From contig CALBCY010000257.1 of NCBI GenBank assembly GCA_937927195.1, positions 1 to 43,241 on the forward strand: a DNA stretch of 43,241 bases, read 5' to 3'. This DNA is from an uncultured Chitinophagales bacterium. GTDB taxonomy: Bacteria > Bacteroidota > Bacteroidia > Chitinophagales > UBA2359. The translations under genes and the position numbers were made by a program. The notes beneath the pieces are model-generated. The model worked only from the letters and a program-made list of their open reading frames with translations. It did not search any database and was not told where the DNA came from. This document shows positions 1 through 8,542 of this stretch, one piece after another (positions within the stretch are counted from its first letter, which is position 1; each line of letters opens with the position of its first letter).

Positions 1-30
1 GGATTCTGGGTCAAGCCCAGAATGACGAGA
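1..30. repeat. Partial copy of the palindromic dispersed repeat seen at 618-915
   Basis: The first 30 bases match the right-hand end of the repeat units at 618-737 and 796-915. They include the hairpin ATTCTGGG-tcaag-CCCAGAAT and the terminal GAATGACG. The copy is cut by the window edge. Translated in reverse, this repeat gives the HSGLDPES peptide often seen as a false ORF in bacterial genomes. Confidence 0.8.
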
Positions 31-142
31 GGTTAAGCCGTAAGATGCTTCGTGGAATGCCCCCTATTGGTATGCCAAGTAAGGACCGGAATGAAATGGT
101 GGCGCGGAAAGTTGGTCCGAGCAGCGGAGACTGGAACCCAAT

Positions 143-454
143 TTAGAAATACCAGCCATATGGCTCCAAATCAGGAAACAAATCTCTCCATTCTGGGTTA
201 AATTTGTGAATCAACTCATTCTTATAAGAACGTCTCCAATGTTTCAATTGTTTTTCTCTTGCAATGGCATCTATTATCCTTGGGATGCACTCATAATAAA
301 CTAAGTAATAGCAGTTGTATTTGCTAGTAAATTGGCCACCAATACCTTCCTTGTGCTGACAAACTCTAAGATATAAATTTGAGGTTACTCCGATATACAA
401 TACTGTTCTCAATTTGTTGGCCATGATGTAAACATATCCAGTTTTCCTTCTCAT
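143..454 (-). CDS. GIY-YIG nuclease superfamily protein (small, UvrC N-domain-like)
   Basis: A 103-residue protein made of a single GIY-YIG fold. The GYVYIM and LYIGVTSNL segments supply the two halves of the signature. An Arg (in LRVCQHK) and a downstream Glu (in AIAREKQLK) sit where the catalytic Arg and Glu are expected. Stand-alone proteins of this length are common in bacteria, and their substrate is generally unknown. The family cleaves DNA, as in UvrC and homing endonucleases. The gene is complete, with an ATG start at 454. Palindromic repeats lie on both sides of it, and no operon partner is apparent. The fold is confident; the biological role is unknown. Confidence 0.85.
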   Translation of the reverse strand: MRRKTGYVYIMANKLRTVLYIGVTSNLYLRVCQHKEGIGGQFTSKYNCYYLVYYECIPRIIDAIAREKQLKHWRRSYKNELIHKFNPEWRDLFPDLEPYGWYF

Positions 455-617
455 ACATTTTATACATTGTTACATCTATATAATGCCAGACTAACAAAAA
501 TGCAAGTTGTTTTTCTTTGAAAATTAGGGTTTCAGGCCGATTTTTCATGAATATTTACACAACATAGCACACCACACACCATCCGTCTATACACAGTTTA
601 GGTGAAGACACAACACC

Positions 618-737
618 CGTCATTCCAGAATTTTCTGGAGCGCAGCAAAAGAAAATATCTGGAATCGCGCATAACAATGGCCTTGTGGTTCGGGCTGCGG
701 ATGGTTCGTGAGATTCTGGGTCAAGCCCAGAATGACG
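618..737. repeat. Palindromic dispersed repeat, unit 1 (120 bp)
   Basis: The unit begins CGTCATTC and ends GAATGACG, an 8-bp terminal inverted repeat. Inside are a short palindrome, CCAGAATTTTCTGG, and a strong hairpin, ATTCTGGG-tcaag-CCCAGAAT. It is nearly identical to the unit at 796-915, at a 178-bp period. The layout (two hairpins within a larger inverted repeat) resembles REP/BIME-type mosaics. Confidence 0.85.
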
Positions 738-767
738 ATACAACGATACAACAGTTTAGGTGAAGGC

Positions 768-795
768 ACAACACAACACAACACAACACAACAAC
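768..795. repeat. ACAAC pentanucleotide microsatellite
   Basis: About 28 bases of tandem ACAAC lie in the spacer between the two palindromic repeat units. Shorter ACAAC-like runs (ATACAAC) occur after each unit. Confidence 0.8.
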
Positions 796-915
796 CGTCA
801 TTCCAGAATTTTCTGGAGCGCAGCGGAAGAAAATATCTGGAATCACGCATAACAATGGCCTTACGGTTCGGGCCGCTGATGGTTCGTGGGATTCTGGGTC
901 AAGCCCAGAATGACG
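796..915. repeat. Palindromic dispersed repeat, unit 2 (120 bp)
   Basis: Second copy of the unit at 618-737. It has the same length and termini, a handful of substitutions and both internal hairpins preserved. Together with the spacer it forms a 178-bp tandem duplication. The rest of the 455-991 gap holds only AT/AC-rich low-complexity sequence and no credible gene. Confidence 0.85.
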
Positions 916-991
916 ATACAACTATACAACGATACATACAACAGTTCAGGTGAAGGCACAACACAACCGGCGAAAAAGTAAGTAGAACCAG

Positions 992-1771
992 TCACGCTCC
1001 TTCCAGCCAGGAACGAAACTCCGGGCTGCGACTATTTGAAGTGTACAACTTTGGAGCAGGCTCTGCCAGACTGATGGCCAACCTATTTTTAGTGTACGCG
1101 TCAAATTTCACAATAACGTCAATGTTTATTATTTCACTGCGATTAATACGGAAGAATTTCTTCGGATCGATAGCATCATCGATGCTTGACAAAGATTGGT
1201 TTAAGATGTGTTTGCTGCCTTTTTTATCGAAGGCCAAAACAAAATCTCCTTGTGCTTGGAAATAGGAAACGTTTGCGATGTTTAACAAAAACACACCATT
1301 GTTCTTTTTAACTGTAAATCTATTCTTATAAGACTTTGAGGGTTGCTCTACCAAGGTTTTTATTTGTTGCATTACATCTTCTGAGACTGACTTTTCATTC
1401 TTTGAATCAAACAACAATAAGTATTTTTCCCAAGCTTTATTGAATTGATCTTCAGTATATGGTTTCAAAATATAAGCGATTCCATTGGTTTGAAAAGCTT
1501 CCACAAAATATTTATTGTAAGCTGTACAGAATATTATTGGACATTTAGGTCTTATGCTTTCATAGATATTGAAGGCATTCCCATCCAGTAATTCTATATC
1601 TGAAAAAATCAAATCAAGTCCAGAATTTTGAGTCAGGTAGGAAATTCCATCTTCAACACTTCGCTTCCAAACAACCTTCCCTGAAGGGCAAACTTTTTCT
1701 ATAAGATCGATTAATTTTTCGCCTGCTCTTTGTTCATCTTCTAAAACCAAAATTTCTAAATCGCTATTCAT
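992..1771 (-). CDS. LytTR-family response regulator
   Basis: A 259-residue DNA-binding response regulator. Residues 1-120 form a receiver domain with the acidic pair E11/D12, phospho-acceptor D58 (in FSDIELLDG), a Thr in the FCTAY segment and the Lys of LKPY. Residues about 150-259 form a LytTR domain with the typical segments FTVKKN, YFQAQGDFV and FFRINRSEIIN. The family binds paired direct repeats as a dimer. The gene overlaps the upstream sensor kinase by 8 bp, so the two are almost certainly co-translated. The divergent ABC exporter operon, with candidate LytTR sites in front of it (2948-3070), is the likely target. The exact target is inferred. Confidence 0.93.
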   Translation of the reverse strand: MNSDLEILVLEDEQRAGEKLIDLIEKVCPSGKVVWKRSVEDGISYLTQNSGLDLIFSDIELLDGNAFNIYESIRPKCPIIFCTAYNKYFVEAFQTNGIAYILKPYTEDQFNKAWEKYLLLFDSKNEKSVSEDVMQQIKTLVEQPSKSYKNRFTVKKNNGVFLLNIANVSYFQAQGDFVLAFDKKGSKHILNQSLSSIDDAIDPKKFFRINRSEIINIDVIVKFDAYTKNRLAISLAEPAPKLYTSNSRSPEFRSWLEGA

Positions 1772-2795
1772 CCACTTGTTTTATCAATGGTAATTTTACT
1801 ATAAAATCAGTTCCTTGTTTAACATCAATTTCTTGATTGCTTAACAACTTGTATCTCGATCTCAAATTTTTCAATCCTGTACCCAAATTGTCATTTGCCG
1901 ATTTTTTCAATCGTAGTTTATTTTGTATAATCAAGCCTTCACTTGTCGCTTTCAACAAAATCTTCAAAGGCTCATCCATACTGCCAATATTGTGTTTTAC
2001 AGCATTCTCTAACAAAGTCTGAAGGGATCCTGGCGGAATGAGCAATTCATCAAAATTGCCAATTTCATTGACCTTTTCAAACTGATAAATCGGTCCAAAC
2101 CTTTTTTCAATAAGATAAATATAATCATCAACAAAGTTCCATTCTTGCTCCAATGATACCACATCGTCCTCCATATTGGTAATAGAATATCTATACATAC
2201 TTGAAAGTTTGTGCAAATATTCCTTGGCTTGATTTTTATCCCGATCAATCAGATCATCCAATGCATTCAAATTGTTGAACAAAAAATGAGGATCAATTTG
2301 CGATTTCAATAAACTCAATTCCATTGACACTTTATCCAAGTTCAACTGCTGAATGGTCCTTTGATGAGTAATTCTATCTCTTGTAAAACGATATAAAAAG
2401 GAAAGTAAAAAAGCAAAAAACATAGAGTTGGGCAATCCCATAACAAGATTGTCACGCCCTGAAATTTCAAGCAAATAAGAATCGAAAAAGTTATTGGTCA
2501 AGGGATTTATTACAACGAATATAAATCCTCTAATCAACTCCGCTCCAACCAATACTCCAAACGCAACAATGAAATACAAATACCATTTTTGAGGCTTGAA
2601 AAATTTGGGTATTAAGTATAGTGCATTTAAATAGAAAAATAGCGGAAAAAGAATGGTTGACAATTGTGCAGGGTTGCCTACTCGTACAGTACGATCTGTC
2701 CAATTTTCCGTCCAAGGAGTATTCACACTGCTGAGAATTAAAGCCCAAAACAAAACGTGCAAAAGGATTTCTAGTTTATTTGATTTTTCTTTCAA
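1764..2795 (-). CDS. LytS-like sensor histidine kinase (His_kinase family)
   Basis: A 343-residue membrane kinase. The N-terminal ~140 residues contain four hydrophobic segments (for example HVLFWALILSSV and YLYFIVAFGVLVGAEL) and no large periplasmic domain. A short helical linker then leads to the phospho-acceptor box SQIDPHFLFNNLNAL (His170) and a HATPase region with the N-box LLENAVKHN. This is the Bacteroidota YehU/LytS architecture, which usually partners a LytTR regulator encoded directly downstream, as here. The signal is unknown. Since only membrane helices precede the kinase core, it probably senses the membrane or the neighbouring transporter (inference). Confidence 0.93.
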   Translation of the reverse strand: MKEKSNKLEILLHVLFWALILSSVNTPWTENWTDRTVRVGNPAQLSTILFPLFFYLNALYLIPKFFKPQKWYLYFIVAFGVLVGAELIRGFIFVVINPLTNNFFDSYLLEISGRDNLVMGLPNSMFFAFLLSFLYRFTRDRITHQRTIQQLNLDKVSMELSLLKSQIDPHFLFNNLNALDDLIDRDKNQAKEYLHKLSSMYRYSITNMEDDVVSLEQEWNFVDDYIYLIEKRFGPIYQFEKVNEIGNFDELLIPPGSLQTLLENAVKHNIGSMDEPLKILLKATSEGLIIQNKLRLKKSANDNLGTGLKNLRSRYKLLSNQEIDVKQGTDFIVKLPLIKQVDE

Positions 2796-3125
2796 TTGAT
2801 TGTTAAATGACTAATTTAAAACTGACAGCAATTTTTAAGTAGATTTTAGATTTTTAGAACCATGCATTGCATTGTTCTAAAAACATTTCCACAGCCCATT
2901 TGATTCTAATAACTAATTGTGAACAGCAATTTACTAAAATCCTAGACATCGTCCGAATTAAAGCGCCGAACTGGGGTAAAATATCGCCGAACTGGACGAT
3001 CGAAATAAGCAGCTAATCATACGGACAGTGCCATTTCCTCATTCAACGGAAATTTACCCCAGTTCATCGGAAACAGCTTGTTTCAGGTGGATTTTGCTAT
3101 TAAATTTGGATCAAACAATCACATT
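2796..3125. promoter_or_regulatory. Divergent regulatory region with candidate LytTR operator repeats
   Basis: This is the intergenic region between the lytSR-like pair and the ABC operon. GCCGAACTGG occurs at 2965-2974 and again at 2986-2995, a 21-bp offset of two helical turns, which is how LytTR dimers usually bind. An inverted related copy, TTTACCCCAGTTCATCGG (3053-3070), mirrors CCGAACTGGGGTAAA (2966-2980). A further inverted pair, ATCGTCC (2948-2954) and GGACGAT (2994-3000), brackets the two direct repeats. Binding is not demonstrated. Confidence 0.5.
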
Positions 3126-3995
3126 ATGCAATTAGTAATCGATCAATTAAATAAAACTTATCCCAATGGCGTCAAGGCACTGGACAATTTAAATTTGGAA
3201 ATCGGTCAAGGAATGTTTGGATTGCTTGGTCCCAATGGAGCTGGTAAATCTTCTTTAATGAGAACCATTGCCACCTTGCAAATTCCTGATTCAGGCAGCT
3301 TATATTTTAATGAAATAAACATTCTTAATCAAGCTCAAGAATTAAGAAAAGTATTGGGCTATTTGCCTCAAAAATTTGGCGTGTATCCAAAAATGTCTGC
3401 AGAAAAATTATTGAATTATTTTGGAATTTTAAAAGGATTGAGGTCTAAAAAAGAAAGAAACATCATGGTTCAGAAAGTTTTAGAATTGACCAACCTTGAC
3501 GATGTTAAAAAGAAAAGTGTCAGTGACTATTCAGGAGGAATGAAACAACGATTTGGAATTGCGCAACTTTTAATGAATAATCCAAAATTGATAATTGTAG
3601 ACGAACCAACTGCAGGATTAGATCCCGCTGAAAGAAATAGATTTTTAAATGTCTTACGAGAAGTCAGTTCTGCCAATACTGTAATTTTCTCAACACACAT
3701 AGTAGATGATGTCAGAGACCTTTGCAACAATATGGCCATCATGAATTCTGGTAAAATTTTACAAAAGGCAAAACCTACAGAAGCCATCCAAAGCTTAAAG
3801 AGCAAAATTTGGAAGAAAAACATTCTAAATGAAGAATTAGAAATTTACAAATCTAAATTCCAAGTTCTTTCATCTGGCTTCAACGAAGACAATACAATAA
3901 AAATTAGAGTTTATGCGGACTCTAGACCTAATGAAAGTTTTGAAAATGTAAAAGCCAATTTGGAAGATGTTTATTTCATAGGACTGCAAAAATAA
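3126..3995 (+). CDS. ABC transporter ATP-binding protein
   Basis: The ATPase subunit of an ABC-2 type exporter, 289 residues from the ATG at 3126. The frame is open upstream to a TTG at 3078, but the extra 16 residues fall outside the ABC domain, so the ATG is preferred. Walker A is GPNGAGKSS (35-43), the signature is SGGMKQR (from 136), Walker B is LIIVDEPTAGLD (D159, E160) and the H-loop is FSTHIVDD. The C-terminal ~80 residues form an accessory domain typical of this subgroup. The partner permease/peptidase follows after a 98-bp gap that holds a small repeat element. The substrate cannot be read from the sequence. Confidence 0.93.
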   Translation: MQLVIDQLNKTYPNGVKALDNLNLEIGQGMFGLLGPNGAGKSSLMRTIATLQIPDSGSLYFNEINILNQAQELRKVLGYLPQKFGVYPKMSAEKLLNYFGILKGLRSKKERNIMVQKVLELTNLDDVKKKSVSDYSGGMKQRFGIAQLLMNNPKLIIVDEPTAGLDPAERNRFLNVLREVSSANTVIFSTHIVDDVRDLCNNMAIMNSGKILQKAKPTEAIQSLKSKIWKKNILNEELEIYKSKFQVLSSGFNEDNTIKIRVYADSRPNESFENVKANLEDVYFIGLQK

Positions 3996-4090
3996 GCCTT
4001 TGCCTTTCGGTTCGATCCCTCAGTTAGCTGTTTAAAACAGCAAGGTTAAGCTAATAGCTAACGGCCAAGTGCCAATAGCCTAAATAAAAA
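3996..4090. repeat. Short intergenic repeat element, copy 1 (GCC-TTT / GGCC type)
   Basis: The gap between the ABC ATPase and its permease starts with GCCTTTGCCTTT. It contains the palindrome GCTGTTT-a-AAACAGC (4027-4041) and ends with GCTAACGGCCAAGTGCCAAT followed by AGCCTA. The gap between the PII and ammonium channel genes (10580-10705) begins and ends with very similar sequence. Both therefore look like copies of one short element inserted between co-directional operon genes. Confidence 0.5.
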
Positions 4091-4093
4091 ACA

Positions 4094-7000
4094 ATGTTTA
4101 AAGAAATATTTTTATTCGAATTTAAAAGCTGTTTAAAAAACATCAGCACTTATGTCTTTTTTCTGATTTTCCTTGCAATTGCCTTTGCATCTTTTGCTGG
4201 AAATGCAGGTTTTTTTGACCCACATTCCACCAGTTTAAAAACCATGAGCTTTGCGAATTCTCCACATGAAATAAATTTCATCATTCAATATTTCAACAAA
4301 CTGTATTTATTCTTGCTACCAGCAATTATTGGAGCATCTATTTACAAGGACTATAAAGACAATGTACACAGCATTCTATACAGCTTTCCAATTCAAAAAA
4401 GAGATTACTTCTTTGGTAAATTTACAAGTAGTTTTTGTATAGTTATTTTGATTAGTTTGGCGGGAGCAATAGGTATGATAGCAGCAGAATTTCTACCCGA
4501 TTTAGACCCTAAAAAAATGGGGGAATTTAGCTTAGGTGGATACCTACAGGTTTACTTAGTGTACGTCATCCCCAACCTATTCTTTTATGGAGCCATTGTT
4601 TTTGCTGTTGTGAGCCGATTTAGAAATATTTATGCAGGATTCATGAGCATTGTATTCATCTTTTTATTTCAAAGCATCAGCCAAAATGCTTTCGGTAGCA
4701 ACGGCACCTTAATCGCCTTGTTCGATCCTTTGGCACAAAACACGGTTTCGTATATTACTCGCTTTTGGACATTAGAAGAAAAAAACAACTTAATCATTCC
4801 TTTCTCAGGATTGGTTCTTTACAATCGCTTGTTATGGCTTGGAATCAGTGGTTTCATTTTTGCATGGGCTTACAAAAAATTTTCGTTCTCTGAGAATATA
4901 TCCGCACTCTTTAATAATCCATTCAAGCAAATCAAGAGTGGTCAACAGGAACCTATTTCACTAAAAACAAAAGCTTCCGAAACCGCTATTCCAGTTTTGA
5001 ATTATGATTTCTCCTTTACACAACAATTAAAAAACATTTGGAATTTGTCCAATTTCCATTTTAGCTACATCATCAAAAATCCAATGTTCCTGATGTTTTT
5101 AATCTTAGGGTTAATAACAGTTGTTTTTATAGTCGGTAAAGTAACAAACACAGGAGACATTACATTGATGCCTGTTACAAGAATCATGTTGAAAGTTCCT
5201 GCCTTTTTCTTTAGTGGAACAATCGTCATTTTAACTTTCCTTTATTCAGGAATGCTTATTCAAAGGGAAAGGACATCTGGAATGGATCAGCTCGTAGATG
5301 CAAGCGCTGTTAAAAATTGGACCAGTCTATTTTCAAAGGTTTTAGCTATTGTAAAAATGCAACTGGTTTTATTGACTGTCATGATGTTGGCTGGAATCAT
5401 CATTCAGATTTACAATGGCTATTATCAGTTTGAAATTGGATTGTACATTACCCAACTTTTTGGATTGTCATTGATCTCTTTAATCATCTGGGCATTTGCA
5501 GCTTGTTTGATTCATACCATTGTTCCCAACTTGTATATAGCATTGTTCACCTTATTGATGGGATGGATCGGAATTGGTGCTTTGCCCAAACTAGGAATAA
5601 AAACAAAACTGTTGAGATTTAATTCTCCGCCTGACCTTGAATATTCAGATTTAAATGGTTTTGCCAATACTTTAAAACCATATTTACTGGTAGAATCTTA
5701 TTGGTTGATCTTTGGCTTCTTATGCTTGAGTTTAGCCTATTTGTTCTGGATGCGTGGTGTTCCCAATTCTATAAAAGAAAGAGTTAGTTTGGCTAAAATG
5801 AGATTCACCAAACCAGTAAAACTAATTGTGGCAATGTGCATTTTTTCTTTTATTGCTTTAGGATTCAATATTTACAAAGGGGAAAAACAACTTCTATTTT
5901 CTTCAAAAAAAGTCATGAATAAAGCCTTCGCTGGTTTTGAAGAGCAATACGGTCGATACAAGAATTTCAATCAGCCTAGAATTTGTTCTGCAAAAATAGA
6001 TCTAGACCTTTATCCAAAAAGCAACAGCTTTAAAGCATATGGAAACTATACTTTGGTCAACAAGTCTGAACAGAAAATTGATACCTTATTGATTAAAACT
6101 GGTTTCGATGAAATTACAGACTTTAACATCAATCGCAAAAGCTCATTGCTTAGCAGAGATTCATTGGTGCAGTTTTCGGTAATTGCTCTTGAAGAAAGCT
6201 TTGTACCAGGTGACAGCATGCAATTGAATTTCACTATAGAAAACAAAGAGAACAGCCTTTTTGAAAGAAACTCAAATGTACTAGGAAACGGTACATTTTT
6301 GCAACAGGACATTTTGCCAAGACTTGGTTATTTCATGACGGATCCATTCAATCCGAGCGATCCAAACTCGAAAAAAAATCACAACTTTGCAACGGATTCG
6401 GACAATCTTGATTTCGATATTACCATAAGTACAAGCGAGGATCAAATAGCATTGGCACCTGGAAAAGTTATCAACCAATGGTCAGAGAACAATCGAAATT
6501 ATTATAATTATAAAATTGAAAACATGAAATTTTCAATGGGATTCAATTCTTTAAAATCTCAGGTCGCAACAGAAAATTGGAATGACATAGCCTTGGAAGT
6601 TCATCACCATAAAGGTCATGATCACAATGTAAATAAAATGCTTGATGGATTGAAAGGAGCTTTGGAATACAATAGCCGTCATTTTGGTCCGTACCAACAT
6701 GAAAATGCAAGGATAATAGAATTTCCTGAATCAGAAGGAACCTTTGCCACTACTTATGGAAATTGCATTCCTACCTCTGAAGTACGTTTTATAGCCAACT
6801 CCAAGACCGAAGAAGGTGAAGTGGATCTTTCCCTTTATGTATCTGCGCACGAATTGACCCATCAATGGTGGGGCAATCAAATAGTTCCAGCCAATGCATT
6901 AGGAGCAAGCATGCTAACCGAGAGTATTACGGAATATATTTCACTCAGAATTTACGAAGAGACCTATGGCAAAGAAAAAGCAGACCAATTTTTGAAATTA

Positions 7001-7594
7001 CAGAGAAAAAGATACCTAAAAGGCAGAACAAGCGAGCAAGAAAAAGAACCACCATTGATGCTTGTAAAGCAAGAACAAATGTATATTTCTTATGGCAAAG
7101 GAGCTATGATATTTACAGCATTGAGCAAGCAGCTTGGTGAAGAAAAATTGAACAGAATACTAAGAGGATTTTTAGAGCAATACAAATTCCAAGGGCCTCC
7201 CTACCCTACAAGTTTGGATTTAACAGAAACCCTGTACAAGGAAGTACCAGACTCACTCAGTTATCTCATAAGCGATATGTTTGAAACAGTTTGTTTGTAT
7301 GAAAACAAAATAAACAAGGCAGATTTGAGAAGCTTGGGAGAAGAAAATTATGAAGTTACTTTGGACTTTGAAATTACCAAAAGCAAGGACGGTGAGGATG
7401 CAACATTAGCAGACTATATTGAAATAGCTTTCTTTAATGAAGCAGGGAAAATTATTGAATCAAAGAAACACATGATCTATTCAAAAGCCAATACATTCAA
7501 AATTCAGGTAGATGAAAAACCTGCTAAGATCCTTATCGATCCCAATCTATTGATAATTGAGGTTGACATTGAGGACAATGTTTGGGAATTTTAA
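4094..7594 (+). CDS. ABC-2 permease fused to M1-family zinc aminopeptidase
   Basis: A 1166-residue protein. Residues 1 to about 600 hold two groups of membrane helices of the ABC-2 permease type, starting with YVFFLIFLAIAFASFAG. The region from about 615 onward is extracytoplasmic and resembles M1 metallopeptidases (gluzincins). It has the zinc motif HELTHQWWGNQ (His919, Glu920, His923) and a third ligand candidate, Glu943, in LTESITEY. The spacing from the second His to that Glu is 19 residues, against 18 in classical aminopeptidase N. The exopeptidase GAMEN loop is not evident upstream. Such permease-peptidase fusions are known in Bacteroidota. The ATPase encoded directly upstream is the obvious partner. 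The transported substrate, perhaps a peptide, is inference. Confidence 0.9.
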   Translation: MFKEIFLFEFKSCLKNISTYVFFLIFLAIAFASFAGNAGFFDPHSTSLKTMSFANSPHEINFIIQYFNKLYLFLLPAIIGASIYKDYKDNVHSILYSFPIQKRDYFFGKFTSSFCIVILISLAGAIGMIAAEFLPDLDPKKMGEFSLGGYLQVYLVYVIPNLFFYGAIVFAVVSRFRNIYAGFMSIVFIFLFQSISQNAFGSNGTLIALFDPLAQNTVSYITRFWTLEEKNNLIIPFSGLVLYNRLLWLGISGFIFAWAYKKFSFSENISALFNNPFKQIKSGQQEPISLKTKASETAIPVLNYDFSFTQQLKNIWNLSNFHFSYIIKNPMFLMFLILGLITVVFIVGKVTNTGDITLMPVTRIMLKVPAFFFSGTIVILTFLYSGMLIQRERTSGMDQLVDASAVKNWTSLFSKVLAIVKMQLVLLTVMMLAGIIIQIYNGYYQFEIGLYITQLFGLSLISLIIWAFAACLIHTIVPNLYIALFTLLMGWIGIGALPKLGIKTKLLRFNSPPDLEYSDLNGFANTLKPYLLVESYWLIFGFLCLSLAYLFWMRGVPNSIKERVSLAKMRFTKPVKLIVAMCIFSFIALGFNIYKGEKQLLFSSKKVMNKAFAGFEEQYGRYKNFNQPRICSAKIDLDLYPKSNSFKAYGNYTLVNKSEQKIDTLLIKTGFDEITDFNINRKSSLLSRDSLVQFSVIALEESFVPGDSMQLNFTIENKENSLFERNSNVLGNGTFLQQDILPRLGYFMTDPFNPSDPNSKKNHNFATDSDNLDFDITISTSEDQIALAPGKVINQWSENNRNYYNYKIENMKFSMGFNSLKSQVATENWNDIALEVHHHKGHDHNVNKMLDGLKGALEYNSRHFGPYQHENARIIEFPESEGTFATTYGNCIPTSEVRFIANSKTEEGEVDLSLYVSAHELTHQWWGNQIVPANALGASMLTESITEYISLRIYEETYGKEKADQFLKLQRKRYLKGRTSEQEKEPPLMLVKQEQMYISYGKGAMIFTALSKQLGEEKLNRILRGFLEQYKFQGPPYPTSLDLTETLYKEVPDSLSYLISDMFETVCLYENKINKADLRSLGEENYEVTLDFEITKSKDGEDATLADYIEIAFFNEAGKIIESKKHMIYSKANTFKIQVDEKPAKILIDPNLLIIEVDIEDNVWEF

Positions 7595-7626
7595 TTTGGC
7601 GGGGGAATCGAATAACACAAAAATTA

Positions 7627-7663
7627 AGTCCCCCCAGAGCAAATTCTTTGCTCTGGGGGGACT
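7627..7663. terminator. Strong bidirectional terminator hairpin
   Basis: A 17-bp perfect stem (7627-7643 pairs with 7647-7663, core GTCCCCCCAGAGCAAA) with a 3-base loop. It lies between the convergent ends of the permease/peptidase gene and the YiaAB-like gene, with AT-rich sequence on both sides. Confidence 0.9.
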
Positions 7664-7684
7664 ATTTATTATTTCAAAAAAATC

Positions 7685-7963
7685 CTAAAAAGTTGAATTT
7701 TCTGATAAAAATTTCTCCGTCTTTGCTGTTTCAACTTTGTTAATAATCTTGTCTGCTTCGTGCTTATCTCGGGTCACCTTTGCCAAAGTAAAGCAAGAAG
7801 AAACTGAAAATATAAAAGTCATTGCAAAAAAACCTTTCGTTTGAAGGTCTACATCCAGATAAACTATTCCTAAGCCCATGCCGACAAAAGATACCACAAA
7901 GGCAACCCAGGCCATGGTGTAAAAGGATTTACTGTTCTGGTTCTCATAAATATACTGACTCAT
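7685..7963 (-). CDS. YiaA/YiaB-family two-helix inner membrane protein
   Basis: A 92-residue protein with two membrane helices (AWVAFVVSFVGMGLGIVYL and GFFAMTFIFSVSSCFTLA). A polar linker with KG joins them, and VTRDKHE follows the second helix. This is the pattern of the YiaAB two-helix domain. A charged tail of about 25 residues ends the protein. The function of the family is unknown. The gene stands alone: it shares a terminator with the convergent transporter gene, and a 579-bp gap lies upstream. Confidence 0.8.
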   Translation of the reverse strand: MSQYIYENQNSKSFYTMAWVAFVVSFVGMGLGIVYLDVDLQTKGFFAMTFIFSVSSCFTLAKVTRDKHEADKIINKVETAKTEKFLSENSTF

Positions 7964-8359
7964 TGTTAATAGGGTTTAATTAAAAAAAGATTGTTTAGAA
8001 TAGAATCCATAAATGTTTACTAAAATATAAACTTCTATATCTTCATTAATCGATTAAAACTGTCAATTTATTTTCGATTGATAAAACCCAATTGGTATGA
8101 ATAAAATTACATATCCATCTAATTTTTAGAAAAATTAACAAGAAAGCACCTGAGATAAAACCTTAGTAATCTTATTTTTAAACATTTTTCAAAATTCACT
8201 TTAATCTCACAAAATGCTATTGATCAGTGATTTATGACCTAATTCTAAGTATCTGAAAAAAAAATTGAATACAAACGCTGATAAGGCTAAATATCCAATT
8301 AAATATAGGAGGGATTTTTTAAAGAATTGTTCTAATTGTCAACAAGTAATAAACCCAAT
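7964..8359. other. AT-rich intergenic stretch, no gene seen
   Basis: This is the upstream region of the YiaAB-like gene. It is very AT-rich, without a credible ORF, hairpin or recognised promoter pair. It ends at a MITE-like element (8360-8524). Confidence 0.6.
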
Positions 8360-8524
8360 TTGAGCATTAGACATTTTCTCAAATCAAAAAACAGCTTTAT
8401 TTTGGTCTATCCACTTTATTTTAGGCTTTTGTTTTAGGCTTTTGTTTTAGGCTATGTTTTGGTCTTATGACCAAAACCTTTGATGACAAGACCAAATGAA
8501 AGCCATGATTTATCTAGTAATCAA
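8360..8524 (-). mobile_element. MITE-like element, copy 1 (165 bp)
   Basis: In reverse orientation it runs from TTGATTACTAGATAAATCATGG to TTTGATTTGAGAAAATGTCTAATGCTCAA, given here as its two ends. The ends match the copies at 19913, 21349 and 23377. The interior carries the palindrome TTTTGGTCTTATGACCAAAA and a triplicated ~15-bp TTTTAGGCTTTTG segment. It contains no ORF and sits just beyond the 3' end of the gene at 8543-10078. Confidence 0.7.
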
Positions 8525-8542
8525 ACATTCATTTAGGCATTT

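Noticed and set aside
555..921. Open frames encoding HSGLDPES-like peptides
   Set aside because: They coincide with the palindromic repeats and low-complexity spacer; such peptides are a known artefact of translating this repeat.
3078..3125. Upstream TTG start for the ABC ATPase
   Set aside because: The added residues overlap the inverted operator arm region and precede the normal ABC start; the ATG at 3126 fits the family.
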